A DNA stretch of 64,000 nucleotides from Burkholderia glumae LMG 2196 = ATCC 33617 (GCF_000960995.1 NZ_CP009435.1:2542001-2606000), one strand, 5' to 3'. Shown: positions 26,340 to 36,776, counted from the first letter of the stretch. The notes: a model not told the origin generated them from the letters alone. Program-made: numbers and translations.

Positions 26340-27371
26340 TCAGACTTCGGTGGGCAAGGCGTAGGGCAGCGGCAGGAACGCGAGCGGCGCACCGTCGGCG
26401 CTGCCGAGGTGAACGCTGCCGCCTTCCTGCGCGGCGAGCTTGACCTCGGCCAGCAGGTCCACGCCGCCGCCGGGCGCGGCCGCCGCATTGACGACCAGCC
26501 CGCACGGCTGGCCCGGATCGGCGCTGTGGAACAGCTCGACGCCGGCTCGTACCTCGGCGGTGTCGCCCGCCACGTGCGCGAGCGCGGTGCGGCGCTTGAT
26601 GGTGCCGCGATACTGGCTGCGCGCCACGATCTCCTGTCCCGGATAGCAGCCCTTGCGGAAATTGATCGCGCCGATCACGTCGTAGTTGACCATCTGCGGC
26701 ACGAATTGCTCGACCACCGGCTGGGTGATGCGCGGTTCGGCGGCGCGGATTTCCAGCCAGTTCCAGACCGCCGGCGACACGCGCGCGAGTTTCGCGTCGA
26801 GTTCGGCCGCGTGCGCCTCGGCGTGCGCACGGCGCGCGATCCACAGATAGCGCGGCCGGCCGGCCGCGTCGGGCAGCCGGATCAGCGTGCCGGCCGGGCC
26901 GTCGAGCTTGGTGTGCACGCCGTCGGGCAGCGCGTCGAAGCGTCCCGAGAGCGCCTCGCGAACGTCGCCCGCGAGGCCGAGCGCGACCCATTCGGCGCCC
27001 GCGTCGCTCAATTTCGCCTTGGCGCGCAGCACGAACATCGACAGGCGCTTCTGCACGGCGGGCTGGAGCTCCGCGGACAGCAGCAGCTGCACGCCGTCGG
27101 CCGTGCGCCAGGCCAGGAACGAGGCGAGCAGCCGGCCCTTGGGCGAGCAGTAGCCGGCCAGCTTCACGCCGGCGGCGTCGAGCTGCTCGATGTCGTTGGT
27201 CAGTTGGCTGTGCAGGAAGGTCGCGGCGTCGTCGCCGGCCACCTCGATCAGGCCGAGCTGGGGCAGGGGCATATAGGCACCGCGCGTTTGGACGGCCTCG
27301 AATTCGGCCGCCTGCGGGCGCGCGAATTCGGGCGGGGCGGGCGATGCGCCGTTGGCAATCGGTGAGTTCAT
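26340..27371 (-). CDS. ygfZ: YgfZ/GcvT-domain folate-binding protein (iron-sulfur cluster repair factor)
   Basis: A 343-residue tetrahydrofolate-binding protein of the YgfZ/IBA57 family, which supports assembly or repair of certain Fe-S enzymes such as MiaB. The family signature K-G-C-Y-x-G-Q-E is present as RKGCYPGQEIVARSQYRG, and FLHSQLTND lies near the N-terminus. ATG 27371 gives the usual length; an upstream in-frame ATG at 27410 is less likely. It is divergent from mltG with about 77 bp between starts. Confidence 0.93.
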   Translation of the reverse strand: MNSPIANGASPAPPEFARPQAAEFEAVQTRGAYMPLPQLGLIEVAGDDAATFLHSQLTNDIEQLDAAGVKLAGYCSPKGRLLASFLAWRTADGVQLLLSAELQPAVQKRLSMFVLRAKAKLSDAGAEWVALGLAGDVREALSGRFDALPDGVHTKLDGPAGTLIRLPDAAGRPRYLWIARRAHAEAHAAELDAKLARVSPAVWNWLEIRAAEPRITQPVVEQFVPQMVNYDVIGAINFRKGCYPGQEIVARSQYRGTIKRRTALAHVAGDTAEVRAGVELFHSADPGQPCGLVVNAAAAPGGGVDLLAEVKLAAQEGGSVHLGSADGAPLAFLPLPYALPTEV

Positions 27372-27391
27372 GGAGCTGGGAACAGTCAATT

Positions 27392-27421
27392 CTGACTTTG
27401 GCGAAGACAAGCAAGTATTAT
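27392..27421 (+). promoter_or_regulatory. Putative mltG promoter
   Basis: A -10 TATTAT (27416-27421) lies in a conspicuously AT-rich stretch; CTGACT (27392-27397) with an 18-bp spacer is the best -35 candidate. The predicted start is about 20 nt before the mltG ATG. Confidence 0.45.
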
Positions 27422-27448
27422 ATTGATCTTGTCCCGGTCTCGTTCCGC

Positions 27449-28465
27449 ATGTCCCTACTCTCGAAATGCGCCGCGCTTGCGGCGGCGGCCGTCGTTCTGG
27501 CCGCTGCGCTTGCGGGCGGCGCCTATTACTGGTCGACCCGGCCGCTCGTCCTCGCCTCGCCGACCCTCGACGTCACCATCAAGCCCCACAGCAGCGTCAG
27601 GAGCGTCGCCCGGCAACTGGTGCGCGGCGGCGTGCCGTTGCAGCCGGTGCTGTTCGAGGCGATCACGCGCGCGCTCGGCCTGTCGGCGCGGCTCAAGTCC
27701 GGCAACTATGAGTTCCGCTCCGGCGTGACGGCCTACGAGGTGCTGCAGAAGCTCGCGCGCGGCGACGTCAACGAATACGTCGTCACGGTCATCGAAGGCT
27801 GGACCTTCAAGCGCATGCGCGCCGAACTCGATGCCAGCCCGGCCCTCGTCCACGACAGCGCTCACCTGAGCGACGCCGAACTGCTGCGCGCAATCGGCGC
27901 GCCGGCGGCGGCCGTGGCGCGCGGCAGCGGCGAGGGGCTGTTTTTCCCCGACACCTACCTGTTCGACAAGGGAACCAGCGATCTGAACGTCTACCGCCGC
28001 GCCTACCGCCTCATGCAGGAGCGCGTCGACGAGGCGTGGAGCATGCGCGCGCCGGGGCTGCCGTACCGCACGCCTTACGAAATGTTGACGGTGGCCTCGC
28101 TGATCGAGAAGGAAACCGGCCATGCGGCCGATCGCGCCTACGTCTCGGCCGTGTTCGCGAACCGGCTGCGCATCGGCATGCCGCTGCAGACCGACCCGTC
28201 GGTGATCTACGGCCTGGGCGACGCCTACGACGGACACCTGCGCAGGCGGGATTTGCAGATGGACACTCCTTACAATACCTACACGCGCCGTGGCCTGCCG
28301 CCGACGCCGATCGCCCTGCCGGGCGTGGCGTCGCTGCAGGCCGCCGTGAACCCCGCCCCGACCGCGGCACTCTACTTCGTGGCCAAGGGCGACGGAACCA
28401 GCGTGTTCTCGGACACGCTGGGGGATCACAACAAGGCCGTGGACAAATACATTCGAGGTCAATGA
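27449..28465 (+). CDS. mltG: Endolytic peptidoglycan transglycosylase MltG
   Basis: A 338-residue inner-membrane lytic transglycosylase that cuts nascent glycan strands and so sets strand length. An N-terminal membrane anchor (about residues 8-27) is followed by a LysM-like subdomain and the YceG catalytic domain. The catalytic Glu220 is in SLIEKETG, followed by AVFANRLRIGMPLQTDPSVIYG and YNTYTRRGLPPTPI, all diagnostic. The TGA stop overlaps the tmk start region (ATGATG at 28462-28467), and mltG-tmk-holB-tatD is a familiar gene order in proteobacteria. Confidence 0.96.
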   Translation: MSLLSKCAALAAAAVVLAAALAGGAYYWSTRPLVLASPTLDVTIKPHSSVRSVARQLVRGGVPLQPVLFEAITRALGLSARLKSGNYEFRSGVTAYEVLQKLARGDVNEYVVTVIEGWTFKRMRAELDASPALVHDSAHLSDAELLRAIGAPAAAVARGSGEGLFFPDTYLFDKGTSDLNVYRRAYRLMQERVDEAWSMRAPGLPYRTPYEMLTVASLIEKETGHAADRAYVSAVFANRLRIGMPLQTDPSVIYGLGDAYDGHLRRRDLQMDTPYNTYTRRGLPPTPIALPGVASLQAAVNPAPTAALYFVAKGDGTSVFSDTLGDHNKAVDKYIRGQ

Positions 28466-29085
28466 TGGCGCGTGGAAAATTCATCACGTTCGAAGGGATC
28501 GACGGCGCGGGCAAGACCACGCACCTCGCCTGGTTCTGCGAACACCTGCGCGCGAAGATCGCGCCCGCCGGGCGGCAGGTCGTGCAGACCCGCGAGCCGG
28601 GCGGCACGGTGCTCGGCGAGGCGCTGCGCGCGCTGCTGCTGGAGCAGCCGATGGACCTGGAGACCGAGGCGCTGCTGATGTTCGCGGGCCGCCGCGAGCA
28701 TCTCGCGCGCGTGATCGAGCCGGCCCTCACGCGCGGCGACTGGGTGGTCTCGGACCGCTTTACCGACGCGACGTTCGCTTACCAGGGCGGCGGCCGCGGG
28801 CTGCCGCGCGACAAGCTCGAGGCGCTCGAGCGCTGGGTGCAGGGCGGCTTCCAGCCGGACCTGACGGTCCTGTTCGACGTGCCGCCCGAGGTGGCGAGCG
28901 AGCGGCGCGGCGCGGTGCGCGCACCCGACAAGTTCGAGAGCGAGAGCGAGGCGTTTTTCCTGCGCACGCGCGCCGAATACCTGCGCCGCGCCGAGGAAGC
29001 CCCGCACCGCTTCCTGATCGTCGACGCGACGCAGTCGATCCCGCAGATCCAGCGGCAGCTCGAAGGCGTGCTGGCCGCGCTCTGA
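28465..29085 (+). CDS. tmk: Thymidylate kinase
   Basis: A 206-residue dTMP kinase. The P-loop GIDGAGKT is at 11-18, the DR-motif SDRFTDATFAYQGGGRG binds the substrate, and EPGGT and a Lys/Arg-bearing lid segment are present. ATG 28465 (MARGKF) matches usual N-termini; the adjacent ATG 28462 overlaps the mltG stop in an ATGA arrangement, so translation is coupled either way. Confidence 0.96.
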   Translation: MARGKFITFEGIDGAGKTTHLAWFCEHLRAKIAPAGRQVVQTREPGGTVLGEALRALLLEQPMDLETEALLMFAGRREHLARVIEPALTRGDWVVSDRFTDATFAYQGGGRGLPRDKLEALERWVQGGFQPDLTVLFDVPPEVASERRGAVRAPDKFESESEAFFLRTRAEYLRRAEEAPHRFLIVDATQSIPQIQRQLEGVLAAL

Positions 29086-29141
29086 TGCCGGCCGCCGGCA
29101 ACCCTTAAGACCCGCTCATCCGACCAGAGGCCGACAAACCG

Positions 29142-30170
29142 ATGATCTATCCGTGGCAAACCGACGACTGGGACCGGCTGCAGGCGCTGCGCGCGCACTG
29201 GCCGCATGCGCTGCTGCTGCACGGCCAGGCCGGCATCGGCAAGCTGCGCTTCGCCCAGCACCTGGCGCAGGGCCTGCTCTGCGAGTCGCCGCAGGGTAAC
29301 GGCGAGCCCTGCGGCACCTGCCCGGCCTGCACCTGGTTCGGGCAGGGCAACCATCCCGATTACCGGATCGTGCTGCCCGAGGCGCTGGCGGGCGAAGCGC
29401 CGGGCGCCGCGGCCGAGGAGCCGAAGGCCGATGCCGACGAGGGCGGCAAGAAAACCCGCACGCCCAGCAAGGAGATCAAGATCGAGCAGGTGCGCGGCTT
29501 GCTGGACTTCGTCGGGGTCGGCTCGCATCGCGGCGGCGCGCGCGTGGTGGTGCTCTATCCTGCCGAGGCGCTCAACGTCGCGGCCGCCAACGCGCTGTTG
29601 AAGACGCTCGAGGAGCCCCCCGCGGGCGTCGTGTTCCTGCTCGTCTCGGCGCGGCTCGACCGGCTGCTGCCGACCATCGTCAGCCGCTGCCGGCAGTGGC
29701 CGATGACGGTGCCCTCGCACGCGGCGGCGGTGGCCTGGCTCGAGGCCCAGCAGGTGGGCGACGCGGCCGTGCTGCTGGCCGAGGCCGGCGGCGCGCCGCT
29801 GGCCGCGCTCGCGCTGGCGAGCGACGAGCACCGGCCGCTGCGCGACTGGACGCTCGCGCAGCTCGCGGCCGGCGCGCGCTGCGATCCGTTCGCCTGCGGC
29901 GAGTCGCTGCAGAAGCTGCCGGTGCCGCTCGTGCTCGGCTGGCTGCAGCGCTGGCTCTACGACCTGCTCGCCGAGCGCTGCGCCGGCCGGCCGCGCTATT
30001 TCCCGGCGCAGCGCGACGCGCTCGCGCGCTGCGCGGCCGCGCTCGACGCCGAGGCCTTCACACGCTTCATGAAGACCGTCACGCGGCAGCGCATGGTGGA
30101 GAACCACCCGCTCAACGCGCGGCTCGTGTTCGAGGAACTGTTCCTCGGCTACCGCGCGCTCTACGCCTGA
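29142..30170 (+). CDS. holB: DNA polymerase III subunit delta'
   Basis: A 342-residue clamp-loader subunit. The degenerate P-loop GQAGIGK (28-34) and the zinc module cysteines Cys47, Cys57, Cys60 and Cys63 (CGTCPAC) are typical of delta', as are the ALNVAAANALLKTLEEPP helix and the SRCRQW sensor-like segment. A charged Glu/Lys insertion (about residues 86-108, GAAAEEPKADADEGGKK) separates the zinc module from the ATPase core. The gene lies between tmk and tatD with small spacers, suggesting one transcript. Confidence 0.94.
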   Translation: MIYPWQTDDWDRLQALRAHWPHALLLHGQAGIGKLRFAQHLAQGLLCESPQGNGEPCGTCPACTWFGQGNHPDYRIVLPEALAGEAPGAAAEEPKADADEGGKKTRTPSKEIKIEQVRGLLDFVGVGSHRGGARVVVLYPAEALNVAAANALLKTLEEPPAGVVFLLVSARLDRLLPTIVSRCRQWPMTVPSHAAAVAWLEAQQVGDAAVLLAEAGGAPLAALALASDEHRPLRDWTLAQLAAGARCDPFACGESLQKLPVPLVLGWLQRWLYDLLAERCAGRPRYFPAQRDALARCAAALDAEAFTRFMKTVTRQRMVENHPLNARLVFEELFLGYRALYA

Positions 30171-30212
30171 GCCCGGCCGCCGGCCGGCCCCGAACCCAGA
30201 CAGGAAGCGCAG

Positions 30213-30992
30213 ATGTTCGTCGATTCCCATTGCCACATCAATTTCGAAGGCCTCGCCGAGCGCCTGCCCGAGGTGCTCGCCAACATGCGCGAGCATCGGG
30301 TCACGCATGCGCTCTGCGTGTCGGTCGACCTGGAGACGCTGCCGTCGGTGCTCGAGATCGCCGAGCGGCACCACAACGTGTTCGCTTCGGTGGGCGTGCA
30401 TCCGGACCACGAGGACGTGAAGGAGCCGACGCTCGCCGAGCTCGTCGAGCTGGCCGCGCACCCGAAGGTGGTGGCGATCGGCGAGACCGGGCTCGACTAC
30501 TACCGGCTCGGCGAACGCACGCTGGCCGACATGGAATGGCAGCGCGAGCGGTTTCGCACCCACATCCGCGCCGCGCGCGAGACCATGAAGCCGCTCATCA
30601 TCCACACGCGCGCCTCGGCCGACGACACGCTGCGCCTGATGGCCGAGGAGGGCGCCTCGCTGCCCGGCGGCGTGATGCACTGCTTCACCGAGCCGTGGCC
30701 GGTGGCCGAGGCGGCGCTCGCGCAGAACTTCCACATCTCGCTGTCGGGCATCGTCACGTTCAAGAAGGCCGAGGACGTGCAGGAGGTGGCGCGACGCGTG
30801 CCGCTCGAGCGGCTGCTGATCGAGACCGACTCGCCGTACCTCGCGCCCGTGCCGTATCGCGGCAAGCCGAATGAACCTGCTTACGTCAGTTATGTCGGAC
30901 GCTTTATCGCGGCGCAGCGCGGCATCAGCGACGAAGCGCTGGCCGCCGCGACTTCGCAGAACTTTTTCCGGCTGTTCGGCATCGCCGCCTGA
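30213..30992 (+). CDS. TatD-family metal-dependent hydrolase / DNase
   Basis: A 259-residue TIM-barrel metallohydrolase. Metal ligands are readable as DSHCHINF at the N-terminus, the GETGLDYY glutamate, His in HTRAS, His in MHCFTEP, and Asp in ETDSPYLAPVP. Family members include 3'-5' exonucleases and D-aminoacyl-tRNA deacylase-like proteins; YcfH is the E. coli relative, which also sits next to holB. The precise substrate is not determinable. Confidence 0.93.
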   Translation: MFVDSHCHINFEGLAERLPEVLANMREHRVTHALCVSVDLETLPSVLEIAERHHNVFASVGVHPDHEDVKEPTLAELVELAAHPKVVAIGETGLDYYRLGERTLADMEWQRERFRTHIRAARETMKPLIIHTRASADDTLRLMAEEGASLPGGVMHCFTEPWPVAEAALAQNFHISLSGIVTFKKAEDVQEVARRVPLERLLIETDSPYLAPVPYRGKPNEPAYVSYVGRFIAAQRGISDEALAAATSQNFFRLFGIAA

Positions 30993-31035
30993 GGCGCTGC
31001 CGGCCGGGAGCAACCCAGGGAAGGAGCCCAAACCA

Positions 31036-31767
31036 ATGAAAACGATCCACGGTGCATCCACGATTCGCCCCGGCGCCGCGCTGCGCGCGCTCGTCATGGC
31101 CGCCGGCGTGGCCGCGGGCCTCGCCGCGCCGCTCGCGCAGGCCGAATCGCGCGACGCGATCGTCAAGGCCGTCAAGTTCGACGACATCGACGACATCGCG
31201 AAGCAGCTCAAGCACGGCCTCGACCCGAACCTGACCGACGAGCAGGGCAATCCGCTGCTCGTGATCGCCGCGCGCGAGAAGTCCGACAAGGTGGCCGAGG
31301 CGCTCGCCGCCGCGCCCAACATCGACCTGGAAAAGACCGATCCGGCCGGCGAGAACGGCCTGATGATGGCCGCGCTCAACGGCGACTTGCCGCTCGTCAA
31401 GTACCTGGTGGACAAGGGCGCCGAGGTCAGCAAGAAGGGCTGGACGGCGCTGCACTACGCGGCCACCAACGGCCACGACGACGTGGTCAGCTACCTGCTC
31501 GACAAGTCCGCCTATATCGACGCCGGCTCGCCGAACGGCACCACGCCGCTGATGATGGCCGCGCGCGGCAACCACGCCAGCACCGTCACGCTGCTGCTCG
31601 ACCAAGGGGCCGATCCGGCCATCAAGAACCAGGTCGGCGTGACCGCGCTCGAGTTCGCGAAACACTACGAGGCGCCCGATGCGGTCGCGATTTTGTCGAA
31701 GCGCACGGTGCGGATCGGCGACGCGCGGCCCGCGAATGCGGGCGATGGTGAAAACAGTGCAAAATAG
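31036..31767 (+). CDS. Exported ankyrin-repeat protein
   Basis: A 243-residue periplasmic protein: an N-terminal signal peptide (about 1-36, ending PLAQAES), then five ankyrin repeats (clear in ENGLMMAALNGDLPLVKYLVDKGAEV, KGWTALHYAATNGHDDVVSYLLDKSAYI and GTTPLMMAARGNHASTVTLLLDQGADP) and a short charged tail. Ankyrins mediate protein contacts; a partner is not identified, although small periplasmic ankyrin proteins are known beside catalases and other stress enzymes. A strong AAGGAG ribosome site precedes ATG 31036, and the gene ends at its own terminator. Confidence 0.92.
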   Translation: MKTIHGASTIRPGAALRALVMAAGVAAGLAAPLAQAESRDAIVKAVKFDDIDDIAKQLKHGLDPNLTDEQGNPLLVIAAREKSDKVAEALAAAPNIDLEKTDPAGENGLMMAALNGDLPLVKYLVDKGAEVSKKGWTALHYAATNGHDDVVSYLLDKSAYIDAGSPNGTTPLMMAARGNHASTVTLLLDQGADPAIKNQVGVTALEFAKHYEAPDAVAILSKRTVRIGDARPANAGDGENSAK

Positions 31768-31775
31768 CGGTTTTG

Positions 31776-31801
31776 GGCGCGGCGTTTGCCGCGCCGTTTT
31801 T
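31776..31801 (+). terminator. Intrinsic terminator of the ankyrin gene
   Basis: An 8-bp perfect GC stem (31776-31783 with 31788-31795), GTTT loop, then G and five T. Confidence 0.9.
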
Positions 31802-31846
31802 GTCGTGCCGGCGTGACGCCGCCGACCTGACATAAAGGAACATCCA

Positions 31847-32203
31847 ATGTTGCGGGCTCTGTTTTTTACCGCCGCGTTCGTCGTGCCGCTCTCGGCGCAC
31901 GCCTTCACGGCCGGTGATCTCGACAAGCTCTGTGCGAAGACCGACGTCAAGTCCCGCGCATCGTGCGGCGCGTACATCGAGGGGGTTGCCGACGGCGTCT
32001 ACAACACGATCGACGCGATCGGCGGGACCACCGGGCCGCGCGTGGGCCAGTATTTCTGCCTGCCGCCCGACGTCAAGGCGCAGCAGATGACGGATGCGGT
32101 CCGCAAGTACGTGGCCGAGAACCCGAAGATCGTCGACTACAACGCCAGCACGGCGGTGTCGCTCGGGCTCGGCAAGGCGTTTCCGTGCCGCAACGGGAAC
32201 TGA
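31847..32203 (+). CDS. Rap1a/Tai-family small exported protein
   Basis: A 118-residue protein with a signal peptide (1-19, ending SAHA). The mature part has the Rap1a/Tai pattern: Cys in LDKLCAK, SRASCGAYIEGVADGVYNTIDA, FCLPPDVKAQQMTDAVRKYV and a closing Cys near the C-terminus, so four cysteines likely form two disulfides. Family members include immunity proteins that block type VI secretion amidase effectors, but many are stand-alone housekeeping proteins. No amidase effector or T6SS gene is nearby, so an immunity role is not supported here. It has an AAAGGAA-like ribosome site. Confidence 0.85.
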   Translation: MLRALFFTAAFVVPLSAHAFTAGDLDKLCAKTDVKSRASCGAYIEGVADGVYNTIDAIGGTTGPRVGQYFCLPPDVKAQQMTDAVRKYVAENPKIVDYNASTAVSLGLGKAFPCRNGN

Positions 32204-32337
32204 GCGCAACCCCTGGCGCAGCGCGCGCGGCGTCGGCCGCCTGAACGCGCCGTGCCGCAACGGCCGGTTCGCCGCGCCGTCCAACCATTCCGCGCGGGAA
32301 TCCGCTGTTCCCGCCCTGACGCCTTAGCCACCGCGCG

Positions 32338-33519
32338 ATGACGACGACGCTCGATCAACTCGCGGCCATCGCCGATGCGCCGCTCCATTCCTGGCCCGGT
32401 ACGCTGCTGGTGGCCGTGCTGCTGCTGGCCGCCGTGACGGGCATCCATTGGCTCGGCGCGCGCGTGGTGATCCCGCTCGCGCGGCCCTATCCGTTCATGA
32501 GCGTGATCGTGCGCTACAGCGAACGGCCCGCGCTCGCGGTGCTGGCTTTCCTCGCGCTCGAATTCCTCTCGCTGCAGGTGGCCGACGAGCTGCCGCACTC
32601 GGGCGGCCTGCGCACATTGTCGGCGGTCGGGCTGATCGTCTCGCTGACCTGGCTGCTGATGCGGCTGGCCGCGGCCACCGGCGAGGCGATCGTGCAGGCC
32701 CATCCGGTCGACACGCCGAACAACCTGGAGGCGCGCCGCATCCATACCCAGGCGCGCGTGCTGGCGCGTTCCGTGATGGTGGTGATCGTGATCATCGGCA
32801 CCGGCGCCGCGCTGATGACGTTCCCGAACGTGCGCCAGATCGGCGCCAGCCTGCTGGCCTCGGCGGGCGTGGCCGGGCTGGTCGCCGGGATCGCCGCGCG
32901 GCCCGTGCTCGGCAACCTGATCGCCGGGCTGCAGATCGGCCTGTCGCAGCCGATCCGGCTCGACGACGTGGTGGTGATCCAGGGCGAGTGGGGCCGCATC
33001 GAGGAAATTACCGGCACCTACGTGTCGGTGCGGCTGTGGGACCAGCGGCGGCTGGTGGTGCCGCTGCAGTGGTTCATCGAGAACCCGTTCCAGAACTGGA
33101 CGCGCAACAGCGCCGAGATCATCGGCACCGTGTACCTGTTCGTCGACTACCGGACGCCGCTCGCACCGCTGCGCGACGAGCTGGCGAGGATCGTCGCCTC
33201 GGCGCCCGAATGGGACGGCCGCGTGCAGGTGCTGCAGGTGACCGACGCGACCGAGCGCTCGATCCAGCTGCGCGCGCTGGTCAGTTCGCCCGATTCCTCG
33301 CTGTCCTGGGACCTGCGCTGCCGCGTGCGCGAAGGGCTGATCGCGTTCCTGCAGACGCATTACCCGGACAGCCTGCCGCGCGGCCGCATGGAGCTGGCCA
33401 CGCCGGGCAGCGGCGACACGCCGAACCTGCCGTCCTGGCTGCCGAGCCAACCCGCGTCGAGCACTGCCGCGAACACGCCGGCCGATCCAACCGCCACCGA
33501 TCCGGTGCCGGCGCGCTGA
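32338..33519 (+). CDS. MscS-family mechanosensitive channel
   Basis: A 393-residue inner-membrane protein with four or five hydrophobic spans in residues 20-185 followed by the MscS beta domain. The pore-lining helix reads ASAGVAGLVAGIAARPVLGNLIAGLQIGLSQPIRLDD, with the Gly/Ala packing typical of TM3; QGEWGRIEEITGTYVSVRLWDQRRLVVP is the beta-domain core. The C-terminal 45 residues are Pro/Thr/Ala-rich and probably disordered. It likely releases solutes on hypo-osmotic shock. A relatively large 135-bp spacer precedes it and 37 bp separate it from the AAA ATPase. Confidence 0.9.
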   Translation: MTTTLDQLAAIADAPLHSWPGTLLVAVLLLAAVTGIHWLGARVVIPLARPYPFMSVIVRYSERPALAVLAFLALEFLSLQVADELPHSGGLRTLSAVGLIVSLTWLLMRLAAATGEAIVQAHPVDTPNNLEARRIHTQARVLARSVMVVIVIIGTGAALMTFPNVRQIGASLLASAGVAGLVAGIAARPVLGNLIAGLQIGLSQPIRLDDVVVIQGEWGRIEEITGTYVSVRLWDQRRLVVPLQWFIENPFQNWTRNSAEIIGTVYLFVDYRTPLAPLRDELARIVASAPEWDGRVQVLQVTDATERSIQLRALVSSPDSSLSWDLRCRVREGLIAFLQTHYPDSLPRGRMELATPGSGDTPNLPSWLPSQPASSTAANTPADPTATDPVPAR

Positions 33520-33556
33520 CGGCGGCGCCAGCCCGGCTGCCCGATACGCGTGCCCG

Positions 33557-34759
<1,203 letters not shown>

Positions 34760-34979
34760 GCCGGCCGCAGCGGCGCCGCCCATTGGCGAGGCCCGCGGCG
34801 CCATGCCGGCTGCGCCCCTTTTTCCACGCGGAAAAAATGACCGACAGGAATGTATCCGTCCTGTAACAAGGCCCAGAAAGTGCAATCCCGCTGCCGCCCG
34901 TCCTGACGATCGCGAATAATACCGGGAGTCGGCGCCTTGCTGCTGCGGCGCCGTCGACGGGCATCCCGGAGACAAAACG
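34760..34979. promoter_or_regulatory. Leader/promoter region of the glycosyltransferase gene
   Basis: This 220-bp spacer is less GC-rich than its surroundings. It has a T5CC/GGA5 hairpin (34819-34836), an ACAGGA/TCCTGT inverted repeat (34844-34864) and a -10-like AATAAT (34915-34920). No convincing -35 is seen. The promoter call is weak. Confidence 0.35.
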
Positions 34980-36047
34980 ATGAAGATTGCTCAGATCGCG
35001 CCACTGACCGAATCCGTGCCGCCGAAGCTCTACGGCGGCACCGAACGGGTCGTGTCCTATATCACGGAGGCGCTGGTCGAACTTGGGCACGACGTGACCT
35101 TGTTCGCGAGCGGGGACTCGCGCACCAGCGCGAAGCTGGACGCCGTATGGCCGCGCGCGATGCGGCTCGACGTGTCGATTCGCGACCGGGTGGCGCCGCA
35201 CATGCTGCTGATGGAGCGCGTCGCGCGCCGCGCGAACGAGTTCGACGTGCTGCACTTCCACATGGACTATTACTCGTTCTCGGTGTTCCAGCGCCAGCCG
35301 GTGCCTTTCCTGACCACGCTGCACGGCCGCCTCGACCTGCTCGAGCAGCAGCCGGTGTTCGACCTGTTCGACACCGCGCCCGTCGTCTCGATCTCGAACG
35401 CGCAGCGCCAGCCGCTGCCTCGCGCGAACTGGCTGAAGACGGTGCAGCACGGCCTGCCCGACACGCTCTACACGCCGCAGCCGGTGGAACCGCAGTATCT
35501 CGCGTTCCTGGGCCGCATCTCGCCCGAGAAGCGCGTGGACCGCGCGATCCGGATCGCCGAACGCTGCGGCCTGCCGATCCGGATCGCGGCGAAGATCGAC
35601 GCGGCCGACGAGGAGTATTTCGAACGCAAGATCAAGCCCTTGTTCGCGCTGCCGCACGTCGAGTACATCGGCGAGATCGCCGACGACCAGAAGGCCGCGT
35701 TCCTGTCCGGCGCGCACGCGCTGCTGTTTCCGATCGACTGGCCCGAGCCGTTCGGCCTGGTCATGATCGAGGCGATGGCCTGCGGCACCCCGGTGATCGG
35801 CTTCAACCGCGGCGCCGTGCCGGAGGTGATCGAGGAGGGGCTGACCGGCTTCATCGTCGAGGACGAGATCGGCGCGGTGGCCGCCGTGAACCGCCTGCCG
35901 CTGCTGTCGCGCACCCGCGTGCGGCAGCGTTTCGAGGAGCGCTTCACGTCGCGCCGCATGGCGCAGCAGTACGTGGACGTCTACCAGGCCCTGATCCGCG
36001 CACAGAAGCGCTCGCGCTTCAAGGTGATCGATTCGGCCGCCTCCTGA
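34980..36047 (+). CDS. Family 4 glycosyltransferase
   Basis: A 355-residue GT-B glycosyltransferase. The N-terminal domain has PPKLYGGTERVVSYITEALVELGHDVTLFASGD, the usual acceptor-side GT4 opening; the C-terminal donor domain has LGRISPEKRVDRAIRIAE and the E-x7-E motif within PEPFGLVMIEAMACGTPVIGFNRGAVPEV. No export signal is present. A GGAGA ribosome site precedes ATG 34980. With no other polysaccharide genes adjacent, the product is unknown. Confidence 0.9.
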   Translation: MKIAQIAPLTESVPPKLYGGTERVVSYITEALVELGHDVTLFASGDSRTSAKLDAVWPRAMRLDVSIRDRVAPHMLLMERVARRANEFDVLHFHMDYYSFSVFQRQPVPFLTTLHGRLDLLEQQPVFDLFDTAPVVSISNAQRQPLPRANWLKTVQHGLPDTLYTPQPVEPQYLAFLGRISPEKRVDRAIRIAERCGLPIRIAAKIDAADEEYFERKIKPLFALPHVEYIGEIADDQKAAFLSGAHALLFPIDWPEPFGLVMIEAMACGTPVIGFNRGAVPEVIEEGLTGFIVEDEIGAVAAVNRLPLLSRTRVRQRFEERFTSRRMAQQYVDVYQALIRAQKRSRFKVIDSAAS

Positions 36048-36103
36048 CCCGCTGTCCTTTCGGGGCCGGCCTCCCGAGCGTGGCGCGGCGCCGTGGCGGA
36101 TGC

Positions 36104-36131
36104 AAAAATGGCGCCCGTCGCGGGCGCCATT
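36104..36131 (-). terminator. Intrinsic terminator of the YSC84 lipoprotein gene
   Basis: A 10-11 bp stem (36108-36117 with 36121-36131, loop TCG) is followed on the minus strand by a T run (complement of A5 at 36104-36108). It also separates this gene from the convergent glycosyltransferase gene. Confidence 0.85.
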
Positions 36132-36188
36132 CGTTGCGGGTCGAGCCGCGGCGGGGCAGATAGCAGGGAGCGGCCCCGCCGCCCGTCG

Positions 36189-36776
36189 TCACAGATCCAG
36201 CTTGGTCACCTTGGTGCCGTTGATCGACACGTCGCCCATCAGGCCGGCATTGGTCAGCACCACCACCTCGACCGGCGCCGTCGCCGTGTTCGAATCGATC
36301 GCGCCGTTGGCGCCCATCTTCACCAGCGCGACCGAGGCGTCCGCACCGGCGGCCCAGCCGTTCGAGGCGCGGAATTTGTCAAGCGCATCCTGCGTCATGA
36401 ACAGGAAGATGACCGCCTTCGACTGCGCGCCGGCCTGCAGGCCGACCGACAGCGACGAGGTGTTGTAGTAGCCGATGGTGCTGCCGCCCACGCGCAGGGC
36501 GCCGTTGCCGGTCTGGGCGCCGACGATGAAGCCGGCTTGCAGCACTTCCGGGAACACCAGGATGCCGCGCGACTTCGCTGCCAGCTCACGCGAGCCGGGC
36601 ACGGTGGCATAGAGGCGCGAGAGCGTGGCGTTCACGCTGGCGTCGATGGCCTGGCGTGTCGATGCGTTGGTCGATGCGGTCGCGGGCTTGTCCGGCGTGG
36701 TGGTGCAGCCCGCGAGTGCGAGGCTGCCGACGATCAGCGCGGCGGCGGCTTTCAACACGAGTGTGCGTTTTTGCAT
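36189..36776 (-). CDS. YSC84-domain lipoprotein (BPSL1445 type)
   Basis: A 195-residue lipoprotein: a signal peptide with lipobox LALAGC (modified Cys24), a Thr/Ala-rich linker and a YSC84/Las17-binding-like domain. KSRGILVFPEVLQAGFIVGAQTGNGALRVGG and VFLFMTQDALDKFRASNGWAAGADASVALV are characteristic. Homologues in pathogenic Burkholderia are immunogenic surface lipoproteins; lipid binding is described for the domain in eukaryotes. A -10-like TATAAC (complement of 36839-36844) lies about 60 bp upstream of the start. Confidence 0.9.
   Translation of the reverse strand: MQKRTLVLKAAAALIVGSLALAGCTTTPDKPATASTNASTRQAIDASVNATLSRLYATVPGSRELAAKSRGILVFPEVLQAGFIVGAQTGNGALRVGGSTIGYYNTSSLSVGLQAGAQSKAVIFLFMTQDALDKFRASNGWAAGADASVALVKMGANGAIDSNTATAPVEVVVLTNAGLMGDVSINGTKVTKLDL

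Noticed and set aside
31847..32203. Rap1a/Tai-family protein as a type VI secretion immunity protein
   Set aside because: No amidase effector or T6SS gene is near; the family also contains stand-alone proteins.
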